Assembly: GCA_016710135.1 (NCBI GenBank)
Contig: JADJLM010000002.1
Location: 248,001 to 312,000, forward strand
DNA length: 64,000 nt
Origin: Nitrosomonas sp.
GTDB lineage: Bacteria > Pseudomonadota > Gammaproteobacteria > Burkholderiales > Nitrosomonadaceae
Reading direction: 5' to 3'
Made by a program: the position numbers and the translations under genes. Shown one piece after another: positions 33,785 to 42,580 of this stretch; position 1 is the first letter of the stretch, and the number at the start of each line of letters is the position of its first letter. The notes under the pieces were generated by a model. The model saw only the letters and a list, made by a program, of their open reading frames with translations. It ran no database searches and had not been told where the DNA came from.

Positions 33785-35616
33785 ATGGAAGTTACACAAC
33801 AAAAAACATTGCCTGCATTATTTGAAGCGCGTTGTCGGCTATCTCCGAATCGTACGGCTGCTTTTCATCTGAATAAAGATAATAGCTGGCAACCGATTAG
33901 TTGGTCTAGATATCTATATAACGTAAATCAAATAAGTAAAGGACTTCAGGGATTATCTATTAGGAAGGGTGATCGTGTAGCGATAATGGCACCTACATCG
34001 CTAAACTGGGAATTCGCCCAAATAGGTGCATTGGCAATAGGATGTGTTGTTGCAGGCATTGATCAGAATTATCCAGCCGATCAGATGGAGCATGTATTTA
34101 ATCTATTGAATCCAACCGTATTATTTGTTCAAGACACTGAACTGCTCTGTAAGATTCCTTTAGAGATTCAAGAAAAATTAAAGTGATCGTGTTATTTGAA
34201 GAAATTTTAGATAACGACCGAGAAAGAAGCTTGAGTACTTTATTTTTTTCGAGTGAGCTTAAAGAAACGATAGGCAGCATTGCAACCTCCCAAGATGAGG
34301 CAATTATTGTGTTTTCTTCTGGTACAACGGGTATGCCTAAGGCCATTTGTTATACTCAGGAGCAAATTATTGTAGCAATTGATGCTATATCAAATAGTTA
34401 CCCAGATCTAAATGAGGAAACAGTTTTATTTTGCTGGTTGCCATTAGCGAATCTTTTTCAGCGTATAGTTAATTTTTGTGCAATCAAAATTGGCGCAACT
34501 AATTATTTCTTAAGTAATCCACGTGATCTTATGGCCCAGATTAAATACGTTAATCCGCATATATTAATCGGTGTCCCAAAAATTTTTATCAGAATTCAAA
34601 ATGCAATCTTACAAAAGGTACAAGAGAAAAAAGGACTCTACAGTATATTCTTAAGTTGGGTACTTTCTTATACTCGTAGGAATGCATTGGCACGCCTAAA
34701 TAATTACAACGCTGGTAAGGTTAGTAGGAATATCTCATTAATATTAGACTGGTTTGTAGTTTCTCGTATTCGGCGAGTTTTTGGATCTCGTTTGAAGTAT
34801 TTGATCAGTGGTTCAGCGCCAATGCCTCTACGGTTATTGGAGTGGTATGAAGGAATTGGATTGCCAGTATTTGAAGCATATGGAGTAAGCGAGAATATTG
34901 TCCCAATTGCTATGAATCGCCCTTCAGATCGGAAATTAGGGTCTGTTGGAAAGCCATTAATTTCTAGTAAGGTTGAATTGGCGGTAGATGGAGAAGTGCT
35001 GATTGCTGGCCCTGGAGTTATGAAACGGTATTGGGAGCGCGATCAAGAACAAGCTATATCCGAAGGTAATTGGCACACTAACGACTTAGGTTATTTTGAT
35101 GAAAGTGGTTTTTTGTTTCTTTCTGGAAGAAAATCTGAGGTTATTAAGACGGTAGAAGGGAAATGGATATCACCAGAAAGAATTGAAGAGCAATTTCTTT
35201 GTCTTGAATATATTGATCAAGGTTTTGTATTCTGTCTTAGCATTGGAAAAATAGCTGCAATACTTTGTATCAGTCAAGAAAAATACCACCATAAATTAAA
35301 GATTCATGCCGATGCACCAATCGATGATTTTATGAATAATGTAACAAGTGAATATACTCGCATTTTATCTTCAGACATCAGAAATATCCTGAAGCAGTTA
35401 CCGCATTATCAGCGTCCTAGAGGAATTATTATTTCAAATAAGTACTTTACCATTAATGATGGAGAACTTACAACAAATATGAAATTACGTCGTAGCACGA
35501 TTATTAGCCATTTTTCTTCACAAATTAATTCGTTAGAAACGAGCATTTTAAATAGTATGGCTGATCAGTGTGAGAGACCAAGTGACTTTATTGAGCCGGT
35601 ACTACTGATCATATGA
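33785..35616 (+). CDS. AMP-dependent long-chain fatty acid ligase, frameshifted
   Basis: The protein activates a fatty or aryl acid as an acyl-adenylate. The N-terminal part (33785-34186) has KGDRVAIMAPTSLNWEFAQI. The rest has the A3 motif VFSSGTTGMPKAICY, then YLISGSAPMPLRLLEW, FEAYGVSEN, HTNDLGYFDESGFLFLSGRK and a C-terminal catalytic Lys in LTTNMKLRR. The break at KLK-stop is repaired by one extra G at 34183 (KLKVIVLFEE), giving about 610 residues, standard for FadD15-like long-chain enzymes. No carrier domain is fused. It overlaps the reductase start by 4 bp. Confidence 0.85.
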
Positions 35617-36734
35617 ATACATATTTTATTACGGGAGCAACAGGAGTATTGGGGAGTGCAATTGTTCGAGAATTGCTTCTTAATACTAGTGATAAGCTTA
35701 TCTTATTAATTAGAGCAGAGAATAACGAGCATGCGCTTAAGCGAATGGAGTTGTTATTTGCTTTTCTTGAAATAAAGCTTCCTGAGGTGAAATCAAGGGT
35801 AGAGTTTGTACGAGGTGATACTGAGCTAGAAAATTTTGGAGTAGATTTAAAATCCTATACCGCACTAGGATCAATGGTCACGCATATTATACATAGTGCA
35901 GCAAGCGTGCGCATGAATTCACCCTTAGCTGTTGCACGCTCTGCGTCAGTTTCGGCGACAGAAAATATCTTGAAGTTTGCAAATTTATGCCAAGAAAACA
36001 AGGTATTGAAAAAAATAGAAGTAGTAAGTACCGTTGGTGTTGGTGGGAAATGGAAAGGTGCCTTACCTGAAAGGTGGATTCATGAGAGCCGAGTTTTTCA
36101 TAATACTTATGAGCAGTCTAAGGCTGAGGCTGAGTTAATATTAGAGGAGTACTTGATAAAAGGCTTTCCTATTACGGTACATCGACCTAGCATGATTGTT
36201 GGTCATAGTAAAACAGGTCATATTCTTCATTTTCAGATTTTTTATCATTTAATCGAGTTTCTTTCAGGTAGACGAACAGGTGGTTTTTTGCCTGATTTGT
36301 CGAGTCGAAGAGTTGATCTTATTCCCGCTGATTATGTATCTCAAGCCATAATGTGGTCGAGTAAAACCCATCAATCGGTTGGAAAGATATTGCATCTATG
36401 CTCTGGACCCGAGTTTTCAGCGCCACTTGAAAAAATTAAAGCTTTAGTGGAAAAGAAATTCTGTGAACGAGGACTAGTAATCCCTAAAAGCTTTACTTTG
36501 CCAATTTCTTGGTTTAGTAAAGCTACTCAATTAATGATGCAATTTAGCCTTGCTCACCAGAAAAGAAAACTCGCAGTTTTACCAATTTTTCTTGAGTATT
36601 TGCTTGAAGAACAGGATTTTTCAAATACGAATACTGTTAATTTACTAAATACTCAGGGGATTGTGTTACCTGATCCTCAAAATTTTCTGGAGCCAGTTAT
36701 TAATTACTACTTAGATGACACGACAACCTATTAG
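35613..36734 (+). CDS. Thioester/fatty-acyl reductase of the extended SDR family
   Basis: The 373-residue protein starts FITGATGVLGSAIVRELLL (NAD(P) Rossmann GxxGxxG), has the catalytic YxxxK in YEQSKAEAE and HIIHSAASVRMNSPL, and matches NAD-binding-4 (male-sterility-type) reductases that turn acyl thioesters or acyl adenylates into aldehydes or alcohols. It is the last gene of the oxidase / PP-loop / ligase / reductase run and is translationally coupled to the ligase (ATGA overlap), so the ligase probably feeds it. Product unknown. Confidence 0.82.
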   Translation: MNTYFITGATGVLGSAIVRELLLNTSDKLILLIRAENNEHALKRMELLFAFLEIKLPEVKSRVEFVRGDTELENFGVDLKSYTALGSMVTHIIHSAASVRMNSPLAVARSASVSATENILKFANLCQENKVLKKIEVVSTVGVGGKWKGALPERWIHESRVFHNTYEQSKAEAELILEEYLIKGFPITVHRPSMIVGHSKTGHILHFQIFYHLIEFLSGRRTGGFLPDLSSRRVDLIPADYVSQAIMWSSKTHQSVGKILHLCSGPEFSAPLEKIKALVEKKFCERGLVIPKSFTLPISWFSKATQLMMQFSLAHQKRKLAVLPIFLEYLLEEQDFSNTNTVNLLNTQGIVLPDPQNFLEPVINYYLDDTTTY

Positions 36735-36776
36735 CTAATCTCGGTGTCTGCATTATAAAGTATTAATTAGTAGAAG

Positions 36777-37799
36777 CTAACAATAGACAGATTTACGAAA
36801 TTTAATATTTCTACCATCTTTAATTATTTCAGTAAATAAGCCATAGAAAATATCAATTGCTTTTTTATTTGATTCTAGAGATAGCGGTTGTGATTGCGGT
36901 ATGTTTCCTACTTTAGATTTATAGAATCCACCTAGCTGATTTTGGATTGTGTATAAGGCATTTTGTTCTTCACTCTGATTTAAAAAATAAGCATAAATTG
37001 ATTTATTATTTAAACCGGATGTTGTTTGGTTATTAATAATGTTTTCTCGCATATATTCTAAATCTAGACGTAACAGTACAGCGGGGGCATCGACGCGTTT
37101 ACACACTCGCTCTTCACCGATTTGCTCAAATCCTAACATTCTCTTATAAAAGGCCGCGTGGCGAGGATTGATTTCGATGAATGCATTTTTTACGCCGTAA
37201 ATACAGTAAGCATATAAATAAGCGATATGAAACAATGAAGCAAAAATCTCTTTAGAACTTGAGCTGGGATTAAAAGCAAGTTTAGATACCTCGCATACTC
37301 TTGTTTCCTTGTCTCGGAAGTTGTCAATTTCTTCTTGATAGTGTTGATCAGCAAGTAATCCTTTGCCTAAATCAATGATGAGTGTCAGTGTGCCCAATTG
37401 CCCGCTTTTATCGCATGCCTCAAAAGTTATTTGATCTTTATCCTCTGAGAATACAGTTGTTTGGTCAGTATTATAACCACGAGAGGCATATCTACGCTTA
37501 ATAAGGGAATTGACTTTAAGGCGTTGCTTAAAAGAAGAGATTTTTCTAATAAAATAACCATTCTTCCTAAGTAAGTAATTATCAGAATCGGATCCTATTT
37601 TAGAGGATTCTTGTTCGGTTTTATCGGGTAGAAAGCTATTGATTGTTGCTGTATTTTTATCACTCCCAACGATCCATCTTTCAACTAATGCTAAGCTTTG
37701 TAGTGGATTTAAGTATAACTTCTTGGCTAATTGATTGTTTGAATACGATTGCGTGACATCCACTAATTTAGAATTTGCGGTACCTACCTCTGTTTGCAT
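36777..37799 (-). CDS. FeeM-like long-chain N-acyl amino acid synthase
   Basis: The protein has about 105 variable N-terminal residues, then a GNAT/FeeM-like core: LIKRRYASRGYNT, TFEACDKSGQLGTLTLIIDL, CEVSKLAFNPSSSSKE and KNAFIEINPRHAAFYKRMLG with FEQIGEERVC. FeeM-class enzymes join a long acyl chain from acyl-ACP to an amino acid amine. ATG 37799 is chosen because AGAGGA lies 7 nt upstream; the TTG at 37826 lacks a site. It converges on the reductase gene. A near-consensus sigma-54 promoter lies about 155 bp upstream. With the 22305 gene this gives two acyltransferases flanking the locus. Confidence 0.8.
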   Translation of the reverse strand: MQTEVGTANSKLVDVTQSYSNNQLAKKLYLNPLQSLALVERWIVGSDKNTATINSFLPDKTEQESSKIGSDSDNYLLRKNGYFIRKISSFKQRLKVNSLIKRRYASRGYNTDQTTVFSEDKDQITFEACDKSGQLGTLTLIIDLGKGLLADQHYQEEIDNFRDKETRVCEVSKLAFNPSSSSKEIFASLFHIAYLYAYCIYGVKNAFIEINPRHAAFYKRMLGFEQIGEERVCKRVDAPAVLLRLDLEYMRENIINNQTTSGLNNKSIYAYFLNQSEEQNALYTIQNQLGGFYKSKVGNIPQSQPLSLESNKKAIDIFYGLFTEIIKDGRNIKFRKSVYC

Positions 37800-37963
37800 A
37801 ATCAATTCCTCTTTGCTTGTAGCCAAAATGGCCTATGAATGTAAAGTCTAGTTCTGGTTAGTCTCAGAAAGCCCCCCTATAGCTTTACTGTCAGCTTGGA
37901 TTTTTATAAAACAAGGCTCTTATTCTGTATGAGCTCTTGCAAGAAGCGCTGTATCTCTAACTA

Positions 37964-37980
37964 TTGCAATAAGTGTGCCA
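37964..37980 (-). promoter_or_regulatory. Sigma-54 promoter candidate for the FeeM-like gene
   Basis: The minus strand reads TGGCACACTTATTGCAA, which has GG-N10-GC spacing, TGGCAC in the -24 box and TTGCA in the -12 box; only one base differs from consensus TGGCACG-N4-TTGCA. The transcript would have a leader of about 150 nt before ATG 37799. The rest of this 383-bp gap (37827-38209) holds a small hairpin (TTGGCG/CGCCAA at 38037-38052) and no gene. Confidence 0.78.
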
Positions 37981-38209
37981 CCAAGAATAGTTTATAATAT
38001 TCAGTAAGTTATATGTTTGGGCACGCTTCTAATTCGTTGGCGCTGTCGCCAAACGGTAACAAGATATTCTCGGGTAACTGGTAACTATTTGATTTTTATT
38101 GGTTATATTTTGTCTCCAGATGAAGACAGCTGTTTCTTTGAATTTGTGTGATTGAAAGTGAGGCTTATGGAAGGAAAATTCTTTATTAGCTTTGGCTGGG
38201 TTGAGCAAG

Positions 38210-38854
38210 TTAGTAGTTGACCGGAATGGGATCTAGGCTTCTCCAAAGATACCAGGTGGCGACAGAGCGCCAGGGTTGCCATCTTTGAGCAATCTTTTTA
38301 ATTAACTGCTTATTAACTGTTTGATTTTGATTGTAGTGGATGCTGACAGCGCGCTGTAGACCTATATCGTCTAAAGGCAATACATCGGGGCGTAACATAT
38401 AAAAAATTAAAAACATTTCAGCAGTCCAGCGTCCGATACCTCTGAGCTGGATAAGCAACTTGATGAGTGATTCATCATCCATATTTTGCCACTGGGCTTC
38501 ATCATAGCATCCCCTGAGGAAGTGTGTTGATAGGTCCTGAATATAGCTGACTTTTCTCGCGGAAAGACCGCAGGTTTTTAATAGTGCTATATCTGCAGAA
38601 GATACGGCATAGGGTGAGATTTCGGTCAACTGCAGTGTCAGCTTATGCCAAACACTGGCTGCAGCTTTTACAGAGATTTGTTGCCCTACAATTGCTCTTA
38701 CTAAGGTTGTAAAAGCGTCTCCTTGCGAAAAAAACACCTCACTTTCATCGTTTGAAATCAACTTGCCAAGAATCTTATCTTTTTCCCTTAGCTCATCAAC
38801 CGCTGTTTTCCAAAAGTTGGGTGAGATTTGCGGGGTGTTGTTCGCAACGATCAT
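38210..38854 (-). CDS. alkA: DNA-3-methyladenine glycosylase II (AlkA-type HhH-GPD)
   Basis: The enzyme removes alkylated purines in base-excision repair. The 214-residue protein has the HhH-GPD core: VGQQISVKAAASVWHKL, LRGIGRWTAEMFLIFYML and PLDDIGLQRAVSIHY, where the Asp of PLDD is the catalytic residue. It lacks the N-terminal domain of E. coli AlkA, as in many short AlkA-type proteins. It is a single gene divergent from the mraZ cluster. Confidence 0.88.
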   Translation of the reverse strand: MIVANNTPQISPNFWKTAVDELREKDKILGKLISNDESEVFFSQGDAFTTLVRAIVGQQISVKAAASVWHKLTLQLTEISPYAVSSADIALLKTCGLSARKVSYIQDLSTHFLRGCYDEAQWQNMDDESLIKLLIQLRGIGRWTAEMFLIFYMLRPDVLPLDDIGLQRAVSIHYNQNQTVNKQLIKKIAQRWQPWRSVATWYLWRSLDPIPVNY

Positions 38855-39018
38855 GGTTAATTAATTAAAGGTTTCTTTCAGCGATGGGAGCGATGTAAGT
38901 GCCATTAGGGATTTTACTTATTATACCTCTCCGGCGTAAATCAAAATCCTTCAGCTTAAGTTGGTCGGTGTTGGCTCTGTAACTCATTGTATAAATTGAA
39001 AAGATTAATTGTTTTTGC

Positions 39019-39110
39019 TTGACGTATTATTTTTTTTTAATTAGAGTGGATAAAAGTGGGTTATTAGGGTAATTGTGTGGTAGATTGTGGGGTAAAATTA
39101 GATCAATGTG
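39019..39110 (+). promoter_or_regulatory. mraZ (dcw) promoter with MraZ box repeats
   Basis: A sigma-70-type promoter is visible: TTGACG at 39019-39024, 17-bp spacer, TAGAGT at 39042-39047. Just downstream lie four G-rich repeats at 10-bp period (GTGGG near 39056, AGGGT, TGTGG, TGTGG up to 39092) and one more TGTGGG near 39106. Short TGGG repeats at 10-bp spacing are the operator that MraZ binds to repress its own operon, so autoregulation is expected. Confidence 0.65.
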
Positions 39111-39136
39111 GGTGATGAGTATAAAAATGGAGTGAT

Positions 39137-39586
39137 ATGTTTCGTGGCGTAACACCACTTAGCCTTGATAGCAAAGGAAGATTTGCTGTTCCAGCGAAAT
39201 ATCATGATGTATTGAAATCTAGCTGTGACAGTCGATTGGTGATAACAGTCGATTCTCCTAAATGTCTACTCATCTATCCCCAGCCAGTTTGGGAACCTAT
39301 TGAAAAAAGGCTATTAACAGGCCTTTCAAGTTTTAATCCCAAAATTCGGGCTATGCAGCGATTGCTTGTGGGAAATGCTTGTGATGTGGCAATGGATAAT
39401 GCGGGAAGATTATTGATTGTTGCGCAGCTAAGACAATTTGTTGGGTTGACAAAAGAGGTTGTGCTGGTGGGGCAAGGAGAGAAATTCGAGCTATGGGATG
39501 CTCAAAAATGGAATCAAGAAATTGAAACGGCGCTCGAGTTTAAAGATGGTGATATGCCGCCAGAGTTAGAAGGTTTTTCTTTGTAA
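39137..39586 (+). CDS. mraZ: Transcriptional regulator MraZ
   Basis: MraZ is a ring-forming AbrB-like DNA-binding protein that represses the division cluster. The 149-residue protein has two swapped-hairpin AbrB domains, with the paired motifs LDSKGRFAVPAKY (about residues 9-21) and MDNAGRLLIVAQLRQF (about 83-98). It is the first gene of the dcw cluster, next to its predicted operator repeats at 39055-39110. Confidence 0.96.
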   Translation: MFRGVTPLSLDSKGRFAVPAKYHDVLKSSCDSRLVITVDSPKCLLIYPQPVWEPIEKRLLTGLSSFNPKIRAMQRLLVGNACDVAMDNAGRLLIVAQLRQFVGLTKEVVLVGQGEKFELWDAQKWNQEIETALEFKDGDMPPELEGFSL

Positions 39587-39597
39587 ACGGTGTCTTT

Positions 39598-40497
39598 GTG
39601 CATTTGCCAGTATTGCTTAACGAGGTGTTGAATGCGCTGGCAATTAAAGAGAATGGTGTCTATGTGGACGGTACTTTTGGTTACGGAGGACATAGTCGAT
39701 CAATTCTTGCACATCTGGGCCGGAGCAGGAGACTGGTTGCGTTTGATAAAGATTTAGGTGCTATTCATGCAGCGCAATCGATAAATGATGGTCGATTCCA
39801 AGTTGTGCATAGTAGCTTTGTAAAAATACAGGAAGTTGTGCATGAGCTAGGAATCAAGCGAGTTGATGGGATTTTATTAGATTTAGGCGTTTCATCGTTA
39901 CAGATCGATGAAGGGGTGCGTGGATTTAGTTTTCGAAGTAATGGGCCATTGGATATGCGCATGAATACAAGCGTAGGACAAACGGCAGAACAGTGGCTGC
40001 AATCGGTAACCGAAACACAATTAGAAGAGGTGATCAGAAATTATGGCGAAGAACGGCATGCTCGGAAGATTGCAAGAGCAGTTGTTATGGCAAGAACGAA
40101 ATGCCCAATATCTACGACGCTTCAGCTTGCCGAAATTATTACAGCGGTCATGCGCGCGAGTGGGTATCGGCATGGGAGTAAGCAGCATCCGGCGACACGG
40201 ACCTTTCAGGCAATTAGGATTCATCTCAACCAAGAGCTTGAGGAACTTTCGTTAGTACTGCCGCAATGTGTTGAGCTACTGAATCCCAAAGGAAGATTAG
40301 TGGTGATTAGTTTTCATTCATTAGAAGACAGGATTGTGAAACGTTTTATGCGAACAAAAGCAAATCCAGAAGGTAAATTGCCGAGAAAGGTTCCATTGAC
40401 TGCTAAAGAAGTTCAGGGTTTGTTTCATCCAGAGATGCTGTTGATAGGCGATGCTATAAAGCCTACAAATACTGAGATTGCAATAAATCCGCGCTAG
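39598..40497 (+). CDS. rsmH: 16S rRNA (cytosine1402-N4)-methyltransferase RsmH
   Basis: RsmH methylates C1402 of 16S rRNA using SAM. The protein starts MHLPVLLNEVLNAL (GTG 39598), followed by VYVDGTFGYGGHSRSIL (motif I), LLDLGVSSLQIDE, RGFSFRSNGPLDMRM and the C-terminal VISFHSLEDRIVKRFM. The 299-residue length is standard. It is 11 bp after mraZ. Confidence 0.96.
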   Translation: MHLPVLLNEVLNALAIKENGVYVDGTFGYGGHSRSILAHLGRSRRLVAFDKDLGAIHAAQSINDGRFQVVHSSFVKIQEVVHELGIKRVDGILLDLGVSSLQIDEGVRGFSFRSNGPLDMRMNTSVGQTAEQWLQSVTETQLEEVIRNYGEERHARKIARAVVMARTKCPISTTLQLAEIITAVMRASGYRHGSKQHPATRTFQAIRIHLNQELEELSLVLPQCVELLNPKGRLVVISFHSLEDRIVKRFMRTKANPEGKLPRKVPLTAKEVQGLFHPEMLLIGDAIKPTNTEIAINPR

Positions 40498-40546
40498 AAG
40501 TGCTGTTATGCGTGTTGCGGAAAAATTAAATTGAACCGGAGGTGGA

Positions 40547-40822
40547 ATGATTAAGTTAAACATTTTGCTGGTATCGATACTCATTTTTTCGGGGCTGGCT
40601 GCCGTGACGGCTCAGCATGAGACGAGAAAGCTTGTTATTTCGCTTGAGAAAGAACATAACTTAACGGATCAGCTTGCAATTGAACGTAATCAATTATTGA
40701 TCGAGCAGCGCACTTGGGCAATGCCCGGGTATGTTGAGAAAATTGCCAAAAGCAAACTCAACATGGTCGCGCCTTCATCGAATCATATTACAGTTATTAC
40801 TCCTGATCATGTTGTAAATTAA
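40547..40822 (+). CDS. ftsL: Cell-division protein FtsL
   Basis: FtsL is a small bitopic protein that joins FtsB and FtsQ in the divisome. The 91-residue protein has one membrane segment (ILLVSILIFSGLAAVTA), then a leucine-zipper-like coiled coil (LVISLEKEHNLTDQLAIERN) and a conserved EKIAKSKLNM end. The ribosome-binding site GGAGG precedes ATG 40547. Position between rsmH and ftsI supports the call. Confidence 0.92.
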   Translation: MIKLNILLVSILIFSGLAAVTAQHETRKLVISLEKEHNLTDQLAIERNQLLIEQRTWAMPGYVEKIAKSKLNMVAPSSNHITVITPDHVVN

Positions 40823-40846
40823 GCCAGGCCGATCGATGGGTGATTA

Positions 40847-42580
40847 ATGATGAGATATCAAACGGCTGCCACAACAATTTATCTACCAGTCTGGCGTTCA
40901 CGGTTTCTAATCATTATGCTTTTATTGGGACTAATGGCCTTATCGGGACGCGCAATCTATTTGCAAAGCTTGAATAAAGACTTTTTAAAGCAGCAAGGAG
41001 AGTCGAGGTATAGTCGAGTCGTAGAATTAAACGCGCAGCGCGGGAAAATTACAGACCGTAATGGTGAAATTCTGGCAATTAGTGCGCCTGTAAAATCTGT
41101 GTGGGTAGACCCCCAGCAGCTCAATGTGAGTTCCGATCAATTAATAAAATTGGCGCAGCTATTAGAAGTTGATGTTGCAGAGATTCATAAACGAATTTCA
41201 GATAAGGATAAACGCTTTGTTTATTTGAAACGCCAATTACCTCCTGAGACTGCAGAAAATGTAGCAGATTTAAACATTAAAGGCCTTTACCTCAAAAGAG
41301 AATTTTATCGATATTATCCGACAGGTGAGATGGCTGCCCATGTCCTAGGCTTTACTGACATCGATGGGAAAGGGCAGGAAGGGATTGAGCTGGGTTGGGA
41401 AGAAATCTTGACAGGGAAGCATGGCAGCAGGCGAGTCATTAAGGATCGCATCGGTAGGGTTGTGGAAAATGTCGAAAGAATTCGGTCACCTCAACCTGGC
41501 CAAAATTTAGTCTTGTCAATTGACAGTAAAATTCAGTATCTCGCACATCGGGAATTAAAGCAGGCTGTAGAATTACATCGTGCCAAGGCGGGGAGTGTGA
41601 TAATACTAGATGCACAAACCGGCGAAGTATTAGCACTTGCTAACTATCCTAGTTATAACCCTAACCGGCGTTCTACAATTCGTAAGGAAAGCCTACGTAA
41701 TCGCGCATTTGTCGATACATTCGAACCGGGATCAACGTTGAAACCTTTTGCGGTATCCATTGCGATGGAAACTGGCAAAATCAAACCAACCTCTTTACTG
41801 GAGACAGCGCCTGGTTTCCTGAGAGTGGGGAGAGCGACGATTCGTGATGTCCGAAATAAAGGGGCGCTAACTGTATCGCAAGTGATTCAAGAGTCTAGTA
41901 ATGTGGGCACTGCAAAGATTGCATTGATGCTACCGCCCAAGACATTTTGGGAAATGCTTAGTCAATCTGGTTTTGGTACTTCAACCGGGTCTGGATTTCC
42001 CGGGGAGGTAAATGGAGTGTTGCGTCCCTATAATAAGTGGAAACTCATTGAGCAAGTTACTATGTCCTACGGTCATGGTATTTCGGTGAACTTAATGCAA
42101 CTTGCTCGCGCCTATACTATTTTCGCATCGGGTGGCGAATTAAAACCTATATCGTTGCTTAAAAGACATACTTCAGTTCTCGGGCATCGCGTTTTGTCCG
42201 TTGAAACGGCAAATGCAATGAGCAGTATGCTAGAGGCCGCAGTGCAAACAAAAGGAACAGGCCTGAAAGCTCAGGTTAACGGTTATCGGGTAGCCGGTAA
42301 AACGGGCACTGCACATAAGCGTCTGGAAAATAAAAAAGGCTATGCTGCAGATCGGTATATTTCGACGTTTGCAGGTTATGCGCCGGTATCTAATCCCAGA
42401 TTGGTGGTCGCTGTCATGATCGATGAGCCATCCGCTGGTCATTATTTTGGAGGTGCCGTTGCTGCACCACTATTCAGTGAAGTGATGGCGGCTGCTCTAT
42501 GGCAACTCAATGTGCCTCGTGATGCGCCAGGAAATATAGTGAGTTCCCCTTTGCCAGCGAAATTTAAGGAGGAGGGATGA
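40847..42580 (+). CDS. ftsI: Septal peptidoglycan transpeptidase FtsI (PBP3)
   Basis: FtsI cross-links septal peptidoglycan. The protein has a short cytoplasmic N-terminus, one membrane helix (FLIIMLLLGLMALSGRAIYL), a pedestal domain (GEILAISAPVKSVWVDPQ) and a transpeptidase domain with SxxK in EPGSTLKPF, SxN in ESSNVGTA and KTG in VAGKTGTAHK. The 577-residue length is typical. It overlaps murE by 4 bp, indicating coupling. Confidence 0.96.
   Translation: MMRYQTAATTIYLPVWRSRFLIIMLLLGLMALSGRAIYLQSLNKDFLKQQGESRYSRVVELNAQRGKITDRNGEILAISAPVKSVWVDPQQLNVSSDQLIKLAQLLEVDVAEIHKRISDKDKRFVYLKRQLPPETAENVADLNIKGLYLKREFYRYYPTGEMAAHVLGFTDIDGKGQEGIELGWEEILTGKHGSRRVIKDRIGRVVENVERIRSPQPGQNLVLSIDSKIQYLAHRELKQAVELHRAKAGSVIILDAQTGEVLALANYPSYNPNRRSTIRKESLRNRAFVDTFEPGSTLKPFAVSIAMETGKIKPTSLLETAPGFLRVGRATIRDVRNKGALTVSQVIQESSNVGTAKIALMLPPKTFWEMLSQSGFGTSTGSGFPGEVNGVLRPYNKWKLIEQVTMSYGHGISVNLMQLARAYTIFASGGELKPISLLKRHTSVLGHRVLSVETANAMSSMLEAAVQTKGTGLKAQVNGYRVAGKTGTAHKRLENKKGYAADRYISTFAGYAPVSNPRLVVAVMIDEPSAGHYFGGAVAAPLFSEVMAAALWQLNVPRDAPGNIVSSPLPAKFKEEG

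Noticed and set aside
34183..35616. Reading the second half of the acyl ligase as a separate gene starting at GTG 34183.
   Set aside because: Domains continue smoothly across the break once one G is added (KLKVIVLFEE), and the second part lacks the N-terminal lobe that every family member has.
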